Shown here one piece after another: positions 44,159-52,700 of a DNA stretch of 64,000 nt. The position numbers and the translations under genes are program-made. Location: the NCBI RefSeq assembly GCF_002015115.1, contig NZ_MUYA01000004.1, forward strand, positions 93,820-157,819, in the 5' to 3' direction. Below the pieces are notes generated by a model. That model had not been told where the DNA came from, searched no databases, and saw nothing but the letters and a program-made list of their open reading frames with translations. Each line of letters opens with the position of its first letter. Positions within the stretch are counted from its first letter, which is position 1. This stretch comes from Haemophilus paracuniculus. Its GTDB lineage: Bacteria > Pseudomonadota > Gammaproteobacteria > Enterobacterales > Pasteurellaceae.

Positions 44159-44560
44159 TTAAGCGATTTCCGCTTTCAATCGTTGAATTAACGCACTGTT
44201 GGCAGGTGGAAAAGCCCCCTCGTCAAGGGAAGATTGTTCCAGCCAAAAGCCCTCTTGCCCCTCTCGCCCAAAGGGTTCGCCCACCCATTCTTCCACGAGG
44301 TAGAAGAAAAATTCGATCACTTTGGTCGGGTATTCAAATTGAAACGAATCGTAAGGAAAAGCACTCAAAACGTGAATGCCGATTTCTTCTTCCAATTCCC
44401 GTTTTAGGGCTTGTTCGGGCGTTTCGCCAGCGGCGACTTTGCCCCCTGGAAATTCGAGGGATTGGGCGAAATCTTGCCCCTCTAAGCGTTGGGTTAAGTA
44501 AATTTGCCCAAATTCGTTGCGGATAATCCCTGCGGAAACTTGAATTAACGGTTTGCTCAT
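44159..44560 (-). CDS. mutT: 8-oxo-dGTP diphosphatase MutT
   Basis: 133-residue Nudix hydrolase that removes oxidised dGTP from the nucleotide pool. The Nudix box GX5EX7REUXEEXGU is complete as GGKVAAGETPEQALKRELEEEIG (positions about 38-60). N-terminal IQVSAGIIRNEFGQIYLTQR fits MutT. Its start overlaps the stop of the upstream TPR gene (ATGA), so both are translated from one message. In E. coli mutT follows secA; here the TPR gene stands between them. Confidence 0.93.
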   Translation of the reverse strand: MSKPLIQVSAGIIRNEFGQIYLTQRLEGQDFAQSLEFPGGKVAAGETPEQALKRELEEEIGIHVLSAFPYDSFQFEYPTKVIEFFFYLVEEWVGEPFGREGQEGFWLEQSSLDEGAFPPANSALIQRLKAEIA

Positions 44561-45732
44561 CGGTTGTCCTCAATCAGCGTTGAAAGTTGTTGCACCACTC
44601 GGTCGAGGGTGGATTCCCAATTCAGACTACTCTCTTGGCGGAAAAGTTGCACATTTTCATACCACGGGCTGTCGTTGCGGTTAAGTAGCCAGCGAAAATC
44701 GGGGTGGTGGGTGATTAAAATCCAAGTCGGTTTGCCCATTGCGGCGGCAAGATGTGCCACGGAAGTATCCACCGAAATCACCAGATCCATTTGCGAAATC
44801 AAGCCTGCGGTGTCGGAAAAATCATTGATTTCGTGATCCCAAAAATGCAGATTTTTGAAGGAATCTGACCGCTTGCGATCCGCCTCGCTCACCTCAATTT
44901 GCAAGCAGTGAAATTCCGCCTCAATCCCAAACAATCGGCTAAATTGCTCAAAAGACAAACTGCGAGCCGCGTTACGGTCGTGCTGGTTTGAACCTGCCCA
45001 CACCACGCCGATTTTCGGTTTGCAAGGGGTCAGTTTCTGCTGAAATTTGGCGATGAAATCTGGCTCGGCTTGCAAATAGGCAGTCGGGCAAGGAATGGTG
45101 TCGAGGGTTGTGCCGAAATAGTGCGGCAGGCTCATCATCGACACATAATAATCCAAATTGGCGATGCCCGCCCCGTTCGGCGAGCTTTCCACCCCATAAC
45201 GGTCGAGGTTGTAATTGAGCAGATTTTCAACGGGGGCGTGATTCACCACAATCACGTTCAGCCCTCGCCGTTTCGCCTCAATCGCATAGCGGACAAATTG
45301 AATGTTGTCGCCAAAGCCCTGTTCCGCATAAATCAGCAAACGAGCATCGCCGATTGGCTCGCCCTGCCAGCGAGGAATCGGCCAGCCGTTGTCTTTAAAC
45401 GTGCCGTGATCGGTTTTCCACCGCCATTCGTAAGCCGCCCAGCCCTCTTGATAACGCCCCAAAATGTTGAGAATAAAGGCTTTGTTGCACCAGCCCATTG
45501 CGAAATTGGGCGAGAGTTGCAAAGCTCGTTCAGCATCACGCAGGGCGAGATCATAAAAACCGAGCTGTTTCAGCATATCGGAACGATTGTGGTAGCCGAC
45601 CGTACTCTGCGGAAAATCCCGCACGAATTGATCGTACAACCGCACCACATTGAGCATCTGCTCAGGGGTATTGGTGGGGCTTTGCAGAATTTGGTCAAAG
45701 CGTTGCTGTTCCGTGAGTGTTGAGTTAGGCAT
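44557..45732 (-). CDS. TPR protein with a GT9/GT41-like glycosyltransferase C-terminal domain
   Basis: 391 residues. The N-terminal third (about 20-105) holds tetratricopeptide-like repeats (VGYHNRSDMLKQLGFYDLAL, MGWCNKAFILNILGRYQEGW). The C-terminal two thirds resemble a GT-B glycosyltransferase: LLIYAEQGFGDNIQFVRY, KIGVVWAGSNQHDRNAARSL and a sugar-nucleotide site MDLVISVDTSVAHLAAAMGKPTWIL. Such proteins occur in many bacteria; the acceptor is unknown. A role in protein or surface glycosylation is an inference. No signal peptide, so cytoplasmic. It is upstream of and coupled to mutT. Confidence 0.65.
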   Translation of the reverse strand: MPNSTLTEQQRFDQILQSPTNTPEQMLNVVRLYDQFVRDFPQSTVGYHNRSDMLKQLGFYDLALRDAERALQLSPNFAMGWCNKAFILNILGRYQEGWAAYEWRWKTDHGTFKDNGWPIPRWQGEPIGDARLLIYAEQGFGDNIQFVRYAIEAKRRGLNVIVVNHAPVENLLNYNLDRYGVESSPNGAGIANLDYYVSMMSLPHYFGTTLDTIPCPTAYLQAEPDFIAKFQQKLTPCKPKIGVVWAGSNQHDRNAARSLSFEQFSRLFGIEAEFHCLQIEVSEADRKRSDSFKNLHFWDHEINDFSDTAGLISQMDLVISVDTSVAHLAAAMGKPTWILITHHPDFRWLLNRNDSPWYENVQLFRQESSLNWESTLDRVVQQLSTLIEDNR

Positions 45733-45813
45733 TTGAGATGTTTTGTTTGGAAATATGAGAGGTTATGAAATTATTACAAATCTTACCGCTTGTTTGGGAT
45801 TGTTAGGGGGATT

Positions 45814-45970
45814 ACCCTCTCTCTGCTTGAAATACTGAACGTATTTCAAGCTGTCTCTCTCCCGTGAACGGGAGAGAGTTCTCATTTTTTTGCGATCTTT
45901 AAACCCTCGCCCGCTGGCGGGAGAGGGACAGAAATTGGCTTCGTTGAGAAGCCAATTTCAGGGAGAGGGG
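45814..45970. repeat. Composite palindromic repeat between secA and the TPR gene
   Basis: Four hairpins in 157 bases: CTTGAAATAC/GTATTTCAAG (45826-45850), CTCTCTCCCG/CGGGAGAGAG (45855-45878), a CCCTCGCCCGC/GCGGGAGAGGG hairpin with one mismatch (45904-45927), and GAAATTGGCTTC/GAAGCCAATTTC (45931-45959). The outer ends (TACCCTCTCTCTG and CAGGGAGAGGGG) are roughly complementary. No gene in this stretch. An uptake signal precedes it (about 45786). Confidence 0.7.
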
Positions 45971-45996
45971 AAATTTCATAAAATCCCCCCTTGCCA

Positions 45997-48714
45997 TTAC
46001 GCATACTTCGCTTTGCTGCCGTGGCAGTGTTTGTATTTTTTGCCTGAACCACAAGGGCAAGGGGCGTTGCGAGAGATGTTTTGGTTGGCGAGGGTTTCTT
46101 CGTCCATTTCCGCCATTGCTTGCTCTGCCTCTTGTTCGCTCATTTCGTGGTATTGTGCCGATTCCGCGTCCGCAAGGGCTTGCTGTTGGCGTTGGGCTTC
46201 TTCCACTTCCTCTTGGCTACGCACTTGGATGCGGCTGAGGATTGAGATCACGTTCGATTTCAGCAGGTCGAGCATATTGGTAAACATCTCGAACGACTCT
46301 TTTTTGTACTCTTGTTTCGGATCCTTTTGAGCGTAACCACGCAAGTGAATCCCTTTACGCAGGTAATCCATTGCCGACAAATGCTCTTTCCAAAGTTCGT
46401 CAAGGTTTTGCAACACCACGCCTTTTTCAAAGCTACGCATTGTTTCCGCCCCCACGATTTCCTCTTTGGCTTGATATTCCGCTTTGGCGATTTCGATAAT
46501 ACGCTCACGCAGGGTTTCTTCGTGTAAGTCGTTCTCTTGTTCCAGCCATTGTTTGATTGGTAGATCCATTCCAAATTCGACTTTCAAGCGATCTTCCAAG
46601 CCCTCGATGTTCCACATTTCTTCAATCGATTGTGGTGGAATATATTGATCGATCACGCTGTTAAACACATCTTGGCGAATGGTTTCGATCATTGTCGAAA
46701 TATCGTCCGCTTCGAGTAAGTGGTTGCGTTGTTCGTAGATCACACGGCGTTGTTCGTTTGCTACATCATCATATTGCAACAGGTTTTTACGCCCGTCAAA
46801 GTTGTGGGCTTCCACTTTCGCTTGGGCGGACGCAATCACTTTGGCAAGCAATTTCGATTCCATTGCCTCGCCCTCTTCGGTAAAGGCTTTACGCATCATA
46901 TTGAGCTTGCCTTCGTTGAGGTAGATTCGCATTAGGGCATCATCAAGGGATAGGTAAAAACGTGATGAACCTGGGTCGCCCTGACGACCAGAGCGCCCAC
47001 GCAACTGGTTATCGATACGGCGAGATTCGTGGCGTTCCGTGCCGATAATGTGTAAACCGCCCGCTTGCATTACGGTGTCGTGGCGAGCTTGCCACGCAGT
47101 TTTGATCGCTTCGATCTGCTCTGGGGTTGGGTTTTCCAACTTCGCCACTTCCACTTTCCAGTTACCGCCAAGCACGATATCCGTCCCACGCCCTGCCATA
47201 TTGGTGGCGATAGTTACTGCCCCCGGTAAGCCTGCTTCGGCAACAATTTCCGCTTCACGGGCGTGCTGTTTCGCATTTAACACGTTGTGGGCGATGCCAA
47301 CTTTATCCAATTCCGCCGAGAGCAATTCCGATTTTTCCACCGATGCCGTTCCTACCAACACAGGTTGTTGGCGTTCGATACAGCCTTGAATATCTTTGAT
47401 GATCGCGGCAAATTTTTCGCCCTCGCTCTTAAACATTAAGTCGGTGCGATCTTCACGGATCACAGGTTTGTTGGTTGGAATAACGACCGTGTTCAAGCCG
47501 TAAATTTGTTGGAACTCAAAGGCTTCGGTGTCTGCCGTTCCCGTCATTCCCGCCAATTTTTCGTAAAGACGGAAGTAGTTTTGGTAAGTGATTGAGGCAA
47601 CGGTTTGGTTTTCCCCTTGAATGGTAACACGCTCTTTCGCTTCAATCGCTTGGTGCAAGCCGTCAGACCAGCGGCGACCTGCCATTGTACGCCCTGTGTG
47701 TTCGTCAATGATCACAATCTCGCCGTCTTTGACGATGTAATCCACGTTCACTTCAAACAATTTGTGAGCGCGTAATGCGGCGTAGGTGTGGTGTAACAAC
47801 GCAATGCGTGCAGGGTGGTAAAGGGTTTCGCCCTCTTGCATCAAGCCCATTTGGGTTAAGAGGTTTTCCACCTTAACCATTCCTCGCTCGGTTAAGTGAG
47901 CCTGTTTGTTTTTGAGATCGAGGGTGTAATCGCCATCGCCCGTATATTCTTCGGTGTCCTCTTTATCCTGCTGGATTAGGTGCGGAATCACTTGATCCAC
48001 CGCCTGATAAATTTGGGTCGCATCATCGGCAGGCCCAGAAATAATCAACGGGGTGCGGGCTTCGTCAATCAAAATCGAATCCACTTCATCGACCAACGCA
48101 TAATGCAGAGGGCGTTGGAAACGATCTTCCTTGCGGTGAGCCAAATTATCACGCAGATAGTCAAAGCCTAATTCGCTGTTGGTGGAATAGGTAATATCCG
48201 CCGCATAGGCTTCACGCTTCACTTCGGACGGCAAGCCTGGCACGTTCACTGCCACCGTCATTCCCAAAAATTCAAACAATGGGCGGTTGGTTTCCGCATC
48301 ACGGCGAGCGAGGTAATCATTCACGGTAACCACGTGCACGCCCTTGCCCGTCAAGGCATTGAGGTAGCACGGCAGGGTGGCGGTTAAGGTTTTACCCTCA
48401 CCCGTTCTCATTTCAGCGATGTTGCGTTCAGTCAGCACCATACCGCCGATTAACTGCACGTCAAAATGACGCATTCCCATTACCCGCTTGCTCGCCTCAC
48501 GCACGGTGGCAAAGGCTTCGTGTAACAGGCTATCGAGGCTTGCCCCGTCCGCCAAACGCTGTCTAAATTCAGCGGTTTTGGCTTGCAATTCCGCATCGGT
48601 TAATTTTTCAAATTCAGGCTCTAATTTATTGATTTGTGCCACACGTTTTTTTAAACGCTTTAAAGTACGATCATTACTGCTACCAAAAATGGCAGTCATT
48701 AGTTTTGTAAACAT
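45997..48714 (-). CDS. secA: Preprotein translocase ATPase SecA
   Basis: 905-residue motor of the Sec export pathway. Start set at ATG 48714 ([20 protein letters not shown]), matching E. coli SecA; the frame extends upstream without support. Walker A is in [14 protein letters not shown] (about residue 103), the DEAD-type motif in [16 protein letters not shown], and the second RecA domain carries [14 protein letters not shown]. The C-terminal zinc-binding tail [14 protein letters not shown], which binds SecB and phospholipid, is intact. It lies 84 bases after a secM-like gene that likely controls it. Confidence 0.96.
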   Translation of the reverse strand: MFTKLMTAIFGSSNDRTLKRLKKRVAQINKLEPEFEKLTDAELQAKTAEFRQRLADGASLDSLLHEAFATVREASKRVMGMRHFDVQLIGGMVLTERNIAEMRTGEGKTLTATLPCYLNALTGKGVHVVTVNDYLARRDAETNRPLFEFLGMTVAVNVPGLPSEVKREAYAADITYSTNSELGFDYLRDNLAHRKEDRFQRPLHYALVDEVDSILIDEARTPLIISGPADDATQIYQAVDQVIPHLIQQDKEDTEEYTGDGDYTLDLKNKQAHLTERGMVKVENLLTQMGLMQEGETLYHPARIALLHHTYAALRAHKLFEVNVDYIVKDGEIVIIDEHTGRTMAGRRWSDGLHQAIEAKERVTIQGENQTVASITYQNYFRLYEKLAGMTGTADTEAFEFQQIYGLNTVVIPTNKPVIREDRTDLMFKSEGEKFAAIIKDIQGCIERQQPVLVGTASVEKSELLSAELDKVGIAHNVLNAKQHAREAEIVAEAGLPGAVTIATNMAGRGTDIVLGGNWKVEVAKLENPTPEQIEAIKTAWQARHDTVMQAGGLHIIGTERHESRRIDNQLRGRSGRQGDPGSSRFYLSLDDALMRIYLNEGKLNMMRKAFTEEGEAMESKLLAKVIASAQAKVEAHNFDGRKNLLQYDDVANEQRRVIYEQRNHLLEADDISTMIETIRQDVFNSVIDQYIPPQSIEEMWNIEGLEDRLKVEFGMDLPIKQWLEQENDLHEETLRERIIEIAKAEYQAKEEIVGAETMRSFEKGVVLQNLDELWKEHLSAMDYLRKGIHLRGYAQKDPKQEYKKESFEMFTNMLDLLKSNVISILSRIQVRSQEEVEEAQRQQQALADAESAQYHEMSEQEAEQAMAEMDEETLANQNISRNAPCPCGSGKKYKHCHGSKAKYA

Positions 48715-48798
48715 AAAAATTTTTCCATTATTATTTACGCCAAACGGCAAAAATGGTGCGATTGCACCCTTGATTAAAAAGTGAAGAAAATCAAAAGG

Positions 48799-49119
48799 TT
48801 AAGCCGATGGACCTGCTCGAATTGGTGGGGTGGAATGTAGATACAAGCGGTAGGATTTCGCTGAAATTTCGCTGAATCGCACCGCTTGCAACGGCATTTC
48901 AAAGGATTGAACCAATGCCGTAAAGAATGGGGTTTGCTGTTCGCTTTCTTGCTCAAAATAGGTTTGAACATAATCGCTAACCGATTGATTTACCACCGTT
49001 TTCGGCTCATTTTCCGCTACGCTATTCGGCTGGGCGTGAGGTAACGCAAGCATCGCAAATAGCCCGAAGACTAACTGCGACCAAAACGGCGTTTTTGAAA
49101 AAGGACGAAATAAACTCAT
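48799..49119 (-). CDS. secM: SecM-type secretion monitor (translation-arrest leader of secA)
   Basis: 106-residue exported protein upstream of secA. An N-terminal signal-like hydrophobic segment (FWSQLVFGLFAMLALPHAQ, about 12-30) is followed by a short variable region. The C-terminus is STPPIRAGPSA, containing the IRAGP arrest core known from E. coli SecM, with the final Pro at residue 104. E. coli SecM is about 170 residues and its arrest motif includes an upstream Trp; that Trp is absent here, as in other Pasteurellaceae versions. By family knowledge, stalling at IRAGP exposes the secA ribosome-binding site when export is slow. The coding region also contains an inverted uptake-signal pair. 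Confidence 0.85.
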   Translation of the reverse strand: MSLFRPFSKTPFWSQLVFGLFAMLALPHAQPNSVAENEPKTVVNQSVSDYVQTYFEQESEQQTPFFTALVQSFEMPLQAVRFSEISAKSYRLYLHSTPPIRAGPSA

Positions 49120-49271
49120 TGATAAATCAAACGAAACAGAATTTGCGGATTATACGCTAATTTAATCGAAATGGTAAGATAAGGACGGCGGGCAAAATTT
49201 CAATCTGTTTTTTCAATCGTTGGCATTTGGATAAATTATTGTTAGACTTTGCCGACCGCCATTGAGGAAAA

Positions 49272-49592
49272 ATGATGAAAAATCACTCAATTAAAAGCAT
49301 TAGCCAAATTTTACAGAACTCAAACTTACGTTATGTGGTCGAAAAGGCTAATTTGCTGAATGAAATGAATGCCAAAATCCAGAAATTATTACCCGAACAA
49401 TATCGTGGGCTTTACCGTATTCTTAATTTGGTTGATAATCAGCTCACATTTAGCGTACAAAACGCCACTGTTCGGCAAGGATTGTGGTTGCAGCAGGAAA
49501 ATTTATTGAAGTTAATCCAAACGGATTTTCCCCAAGTAACCGAATTGCAATTCAAAATCAGCCCAAATTTTAATCAACTTAACCGATTTTAA
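49272..49592 (+). CDS. DUF721/DciA-like protein
   Basis: 106-residue small protein starting MMKNHSIKSISQILQNSNLR. The N-terminal KSISQIL helix and central AKIQKLLPEQYRGLYRILNL..LTFSVQNATVRQGLWLQ region fit the DUF721/DciA family, which loads DnaB helicase in bacteria lacking DnaC. It is divergent from secM-secA, an arrangement also known from Vibrio. GAGG stands 4 bases before the first ATG. The family call is moderate because the domain is short and divergent. Confidence 0.65.
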   Translation: MMKNHSIKSISQILQNSNLRYVVEKANLLNEMNAKIQKLLPEQYRGLYRILNLVDNQLTFSVQNATVRQGLWLQQENLLKLIQTDFPQVTELQFKISPNFNQLNRF

Positions 49593-49614
49593 AATCCAAA
49601 AAGAGGACAATCCA

Positions 49615-49986
49615 ATGAAAAAACTCGCCCTTATCGCCGTTGCGGCAACCCTCAGTGCTTGCTCAATGTTACCAAATCAAAAAAGCGTTTCTGGCACTTA
49701 CCAAGGAGATTTGCCTTGTGCAGACTGCTCGAAAATCAAAGCAGAATTGATTTTGAACGCAGATAATAGCTATCAATATAACACCATTTATGTGAAAAAC
49801 GGCAAAGAACATAGCTATGCCGACAAAGGCAAATTCAGCTGGGACAGCAAAAACCGTGATTTAATTCGCCTTGAAAAAGAGTCTGGCAATTTGGCGATCA
49901 AAGTAACCGACAGTTACGCCGAGATTTGCGATATCGAAGGCAAATGCACCAACAAAGCCGATTACCAACTGAAAAAAGTGAAATAA
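49615..49986 (+). CDS. NlpE-like copper-resistance/stress lipoprotein (N-terminal domain)
   Basis: 123-residue lipoprotein with signal and lipobox LSACSM (Cys about 16). The NlpE N-terminal domain is recognisable by SGTYQGDLPCADCSKIKAEL with its CxxC and by the strand pattern DNSYQYNTIYVKNGK. Only this domain is present; the C-terminal domain of E. coli NlpE that signals to the Cpx system is missing. It is 22 bases after the DciA-like gene and closed by a terminator. Confidence 0.78.
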   Translation: MKKLALIAVAATLSACSMLPNQKSVSGTYQGDLPCADCSKIKAELILNADNSYQYNTIYVKNGKEHSYADKGKFSWDSKNRDLIRLEKESGNLAIKVTDSYAEICDIEGKCTNKADYQLKKVK

Positions 49987-49991
49987 TCCCC

Positions 49992-50018
49992 ACCCCAGCC
50001 AAGTGCTGGGGCTTTTTT
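49992..50018 (+). terminator. Terminator after the NlpE-like gene
   Basis: CCCCAGC (49993-49999) with GCTGGGG (50005-50011), loop CAAGT, then CTTTTTT. Confidence 0.85.
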
Positions 50019-50033
50019 AGGCAATTTTAGGTA

Positions 50034-50064
50034 AAAAGAAACCCTCAAACAAAGCGTTTGAGGG
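50034..50064 (-). terminator. Terminator downstream of tRNA-Ser(GGA)
   Basis: CCCTCAAAC (50042-50050) pairs with GTTTGAGGG (50056-50064). On the minus strand the stem is followed by TTTCTTTTT, so it ends transcription from the tRNA-Ser gene to its right. Confidence 0.7.
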
Positions 50065-50143
50065 CAATTAACCTAACAATACAAAAAGGATTTTAAGTCT
50101 ATCTATGAAAAAACAGTAATCAATCTTTCGATTAACGGAATGG

Positions 50144-50230
50144 CGGTGAGAGGGGGATTCGAACCCCCGATACACTTTCGCATATACACGCTTTCCAGGC
50201 GTGCTCCTTCAACCACTCGGACATCTCACC
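50144..50230 (-). tRNA. tRNA-Ser(GGA)
   Basis: 87 bases on the minus strand including encoded CCA. Acceptor GGTGAGA/TCTCACC. Anticodon stem CACGC/GCGTG with loop CTGGAAA, anticodon GGA (complement of 50194-50196). Long variable arm present; T-arm GGGGG-TTCGAAT-CCCCC. Confidence 0.95.
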
Positions 50231-50254
50231 AAGCTAATCAAAAAGACGGGCGGA

Positions 50255-50283
50255 ACTATACCGATTTTCCCCTCATCAAGCAA
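50255..50283 (-). promoter_or_regulatory. Promoter of tRNA-Ser(GGA)
   Basis: On the minus strand TTGCTT, a 17-base spacer and TATAGT end 25 bases before the tRNA 5' end; the GC-rich sequence after the -10 fits a stable-RNA promoter. Confidence 0.6.
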
Positions 50284-50305
50284 GCGTTTTTGTTGCAAAA
50301 GCTGC

Positions 50306-50617
50306 TTATTGACCGATCCCTAAACAATTTGGCGATTTTGGCACAATCTGACCGCTTGCTTGCCACTCGGCTGGGGTGTAAAGATGCAGAGCAAGGGCGT
50401 GTACCCCGTTCGCCAATTCGTCGCTCAAACAAGCATAAACCGCCTGATGCCGAGCAACCGCTCGCTTGCCCTCAAACTGTTGGCTGACAAGGGTTACCTT
50501 GAAATGGGATTCCGCCCCACGCCCCGAGCTATGCATATGGCTTTCATTTTCGATCTGCAATTCGCTCGGCTCAAATTGAGCGGTTAATTTTGTGATAATG
50601 GTTTGTTCAACGGACAT
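50306..50617 (-). CDS. bolA: BolA family protein
   Basis: 103-residue BolA-fold protein; in E. coli BolA works with the monothiol glutaredoxin GrxD in iron-sulfur handling and affects cell shape genes. Family blocks are LQIENESHMHSSGRGAESHFKVTLVS (conserved His and Gly) and RHQAVYACLSDEL. Length matches E. coli BolA (105). It is divergent from a yajG-like gene, as the two genes are also neighbours in E. coli. An uptake-like signal overlaps its 3' end. Confidence 0.92.
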   Translation of the reverse strand: MSVEQTIITKLTAQFEPSELQIENESHMHSSGRGAESHFKVTLVSQQFEGKRAVARHQAVYACLSDELANGVHALALHLYTPAEWQASGQIVPKSPNCLGIGQ

Positions 50618-50698
50618 TTTTCCCTCTCGTTTTTAATGGAAATTTGGCGTGAATAATACTATACTTCGCCCAATTTTTCTTACCATTTGAGGTACATT

Positions 50699-51289
50699 AT
50701 GAAATTCTCTAAAAAAATTTTACTCGCCACCACCACCCTTGCTGCGGCATTGTTGGCGGGTTGTGCAAATCAATCAAACACCTTAACTTTTGCTACCCCC
50801 TCGCCAACGGCGTCCTTTAACACTGCCAATCAAGCAGCGGTGGTGAATGTGATCAGCCAAGATCTTCGTAACTCTCGTGAAATTTCGAGCTACACCAAAA
50901 ACGGCGAAGTGATCCGCTTAACCGCCTCGCCAGAAGTGGCACAAATGTTCCAACAAGCGGTGCAACAAGATCTCAACAGCAAAGGTTTCACTATTGTGCA
51001 AGGGGCGGCAAATGCCAATGTGCAAGTGAATATCAAAAAATTCTATGCTACCGTGGATCAAGGCAATTTACGCTATAAAGTGAACGCCGAAGTGGGCGTG
51101 GAAGTGGCGGTGCAAGGCGTGCGTGGTCAATTCGCCAAAAACTTCAACGCCACCCGCGGCTACGAAGGGGCGTTTGGTGCAGATAACGATGAAATCAAAC
51201 GCGTGCTAAGCCTCGCCTATGAAGATGCGATTCGTTCTATCTATAACGACAACGAAATTGCGAATGCGATCAATCAGTTAAGTAAATAA
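50699..51289 (+). CDS. yajG: YajG family lipoprotein
   Basis: 196-residue predicted lipoprotein: signal peptide with lipobox LLAGCAN (Cys about 22). The body resembles E. coli YajG (192), including IRLTASPEVAQMFQQAVQQDL and YATVDQGNLRYKVNAEVGVEV. Start ATG 50699 has GAGG 6 bases before it; a TTG 12 bases upstream is rejected. Function unknown. It is divergent from bolA, as in E. coli. Confidence 0.85.
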   Translation: MKFSKKILLATTTLAAALLAGCANQSNTLTFATPSPTASFNTANQAAVVNVISQDLRNSREISSYTKNGEVIRLTASPEVAQMFQQAVQQDLNSKGFTIVQGAANANVQVNIKKFYATVDQGNLRYKVNAEVGVEVAVQGVRGQFAKNFNATRGYEGAFGADNDEIKRVLSLAYEDAIRSIYNDNEIANAINQLSK

Positions 51290-51318
51290 TTGCAAGGGGT
51301 GGGATTTTGTGAAATTTC

Positions 51319-51444
51319 GCCCCCTACCCCCTGCTACGCAGGGTACTTCCCCCGCAAGCGGGGGAAGATCTTAAAACTGCCGCAGAACCTGATCTGCCCC
51401 CGCTTGCGGGGGAAGTGGTCGAGCGAAGCGAGACCGAAGGGGGC
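51319..51444. repeat. GC-rich nested palindromic repeat, copy 2
   Basis: Same layout as 26329-26453: GCCCCCT.. and GAAGGGGGC at the ends, with CTTCCCCCGC-AA-GCGGGGGAAG (10-bp stem) and CCCCCGC-TT-GCGGGGG inside. It fills the yajG to flavoprotein gap. A 66-codon open frame through it is not a gene. Confidence 0.8.
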
Positions 51445-51490
51445 AGCCACCAAAACAGCGAGAAACAACACATCATCACGAGAAACTTAG

Positions 51491-52684
51491 ATGAAACAAT
51501 TTGACGCCATTATTATCGGGGCGGGGGCGGCGGGGTTATTTTGTGCGGCTCAATTAGGGCAGGGCGGAAAATCGGTCGCGGTTCTCGATAACGGCAAAAA
51601 AATCGGGCGAAAAATTTTAATGTCGGGGGGCGGTTTTTGTAACTTTACCAACCTTGATGTAAGTGCCGAAAATTACCTCAGTCAAAACCCGCATTTCGTC
51701 AAATCGGCACTTTCTCGCTACACCCAATGGGATTTCATCTCGCTGGTGGCAAGTTACGGCATCGCCTACCACGAAAAGGAACAGGGGCAACTGTTTTGCG
51801 ATGAAAGTTCGCAACAGATTGTCGATTTGCTCAATGCCGAATGTCGCAAAGGCAAGGTGGAAATTCTGCTCAAACAAGCGGTGGTTTCCGTGCAAAAATC
51901 GGCGGATTTTTTTGAGATTCAGACCGCTTGCGACCGTTTCCAAAGCAAACATCTGATTATCGCCACAGGCGGACTCTCAATGCCTGCCCTTGGGGCAAGT
52001 CCGTTTGGCTACAAAATTGCCGAGCAGTTTGGCATTCCCACCATTCCACCCCGTGCCAGCCTTGTGCCGTTCACTTGGAAAGAGAGCGACAAACCGTTCG
52101 CCGCCCTGTCGGGCATTTCTCTGCCCGTGAGCGTAACCAATCGCAATAAAACCTTTCGCAACCAAATGCTATTTACCCATCGTGGTTTGTCTGGGCCGGC
52201 GATTTTGCAGATTTCTAACTATTGGGATCTGGGTGAAACGGTGGAAATCGATCTGCTTCCAAGCGGTTCGATTTTGGATATTTTGCACGAATTGCGTCAA
52301 TCTTCACCGAAATTGCAGCTAAAAAGCGTTCTCGCTCGCCATTTCCCGAAAAAATTGGTGGAACTTTGGTTTGAGCAAAAACAGTTGAAAGATCAAGTGA
52401 TCGCTCAACTGAACAAAGCGGATCTCGCCCAACTGGACGATTTTATCCACCGTTGGCAATTCCTACCGAATGGTACGGAAGGCTACCGCACCGCCGAAGT
52501 AACAATGGGCGGGGTGGATACGGATTTTATTTCATCGAAAACAATGGAAGCCAAGCAGGTAGCGGGCTTATATTTTATCGGCGAGGTGCTGGACGTAACG
52601 GGCTGGCTGGGTGGCTACAACTTCCAATGGGCGTGGTCGTCCGCTCACGCTTGTGCCAGCAGCATTTTAACCAAATCATTTTGA
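51491..52684 (+). CDS. HI0933-family (YhiN-like) FAD-dependent oxidoreductase
   Basis: 397-residue flavoprotein of the HI0933/BaiN family. The N-terminal FAD motif is IIIGAGAAGLFCAAQLG (about 6-22), followed by GRKILMSGGGFCNFTN, a family hallmark. C-terminal GLYFIGEVLDVTGWLGGYNFQWAWSSA is diagnostic (only part listed). Physiological substrate is unknown. It ends 16 bases before tex. Confidence 0.88.
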   Translation: MKQFDAIIIGAGAAGLFCAAQLGQGGKSVAVLDNGKKIGRKILMSGGGFCNFTNLDVSAENYLSQNPHFVKSALSRYTQWDFISLVASYGIAYHEKEQGQLFCDESSQQIVDLLNAECRKGKVEILLKQAVVSVQKSADFFEIQTACDRFQSKHLIIATGGLSMPALGASPFGYKIAEQFGIPTIPPRASLVPFTWKESDKPFAALSGISLPVSVTNRNKTFRNQMLFTHRGLSGPAILQISNYWDLGETVEIDLLPSGSILDILHELRQSSPKLQLKSVLARHFPKKLVELWFEQKQLKDQVIAQLNKADLAQLDDFIHRWQFLPNGTEGYRTAEVTMGGVDTDFISSKTMEAKQVAGLYFIGEVLDVTGWLGGYNFQWAWSSAHACASSILTKSF

Positions 52685-52700
52685 GACATAAGGAAAGAGA

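Noticed and set aside
50140..50487. 115-codon plus-strand frame beginning [13 protein letters not shown]
   Set aside because: It is the antisense of tRNA-Ser(GGA) joined to antisense bolA.
51290..51490. 66-codon frame between yajG and the flavoprotein gene
   Set aside because: It runs through the GC-rich palindromic repeat and an uptake-signal variant; no start signal or similarity.
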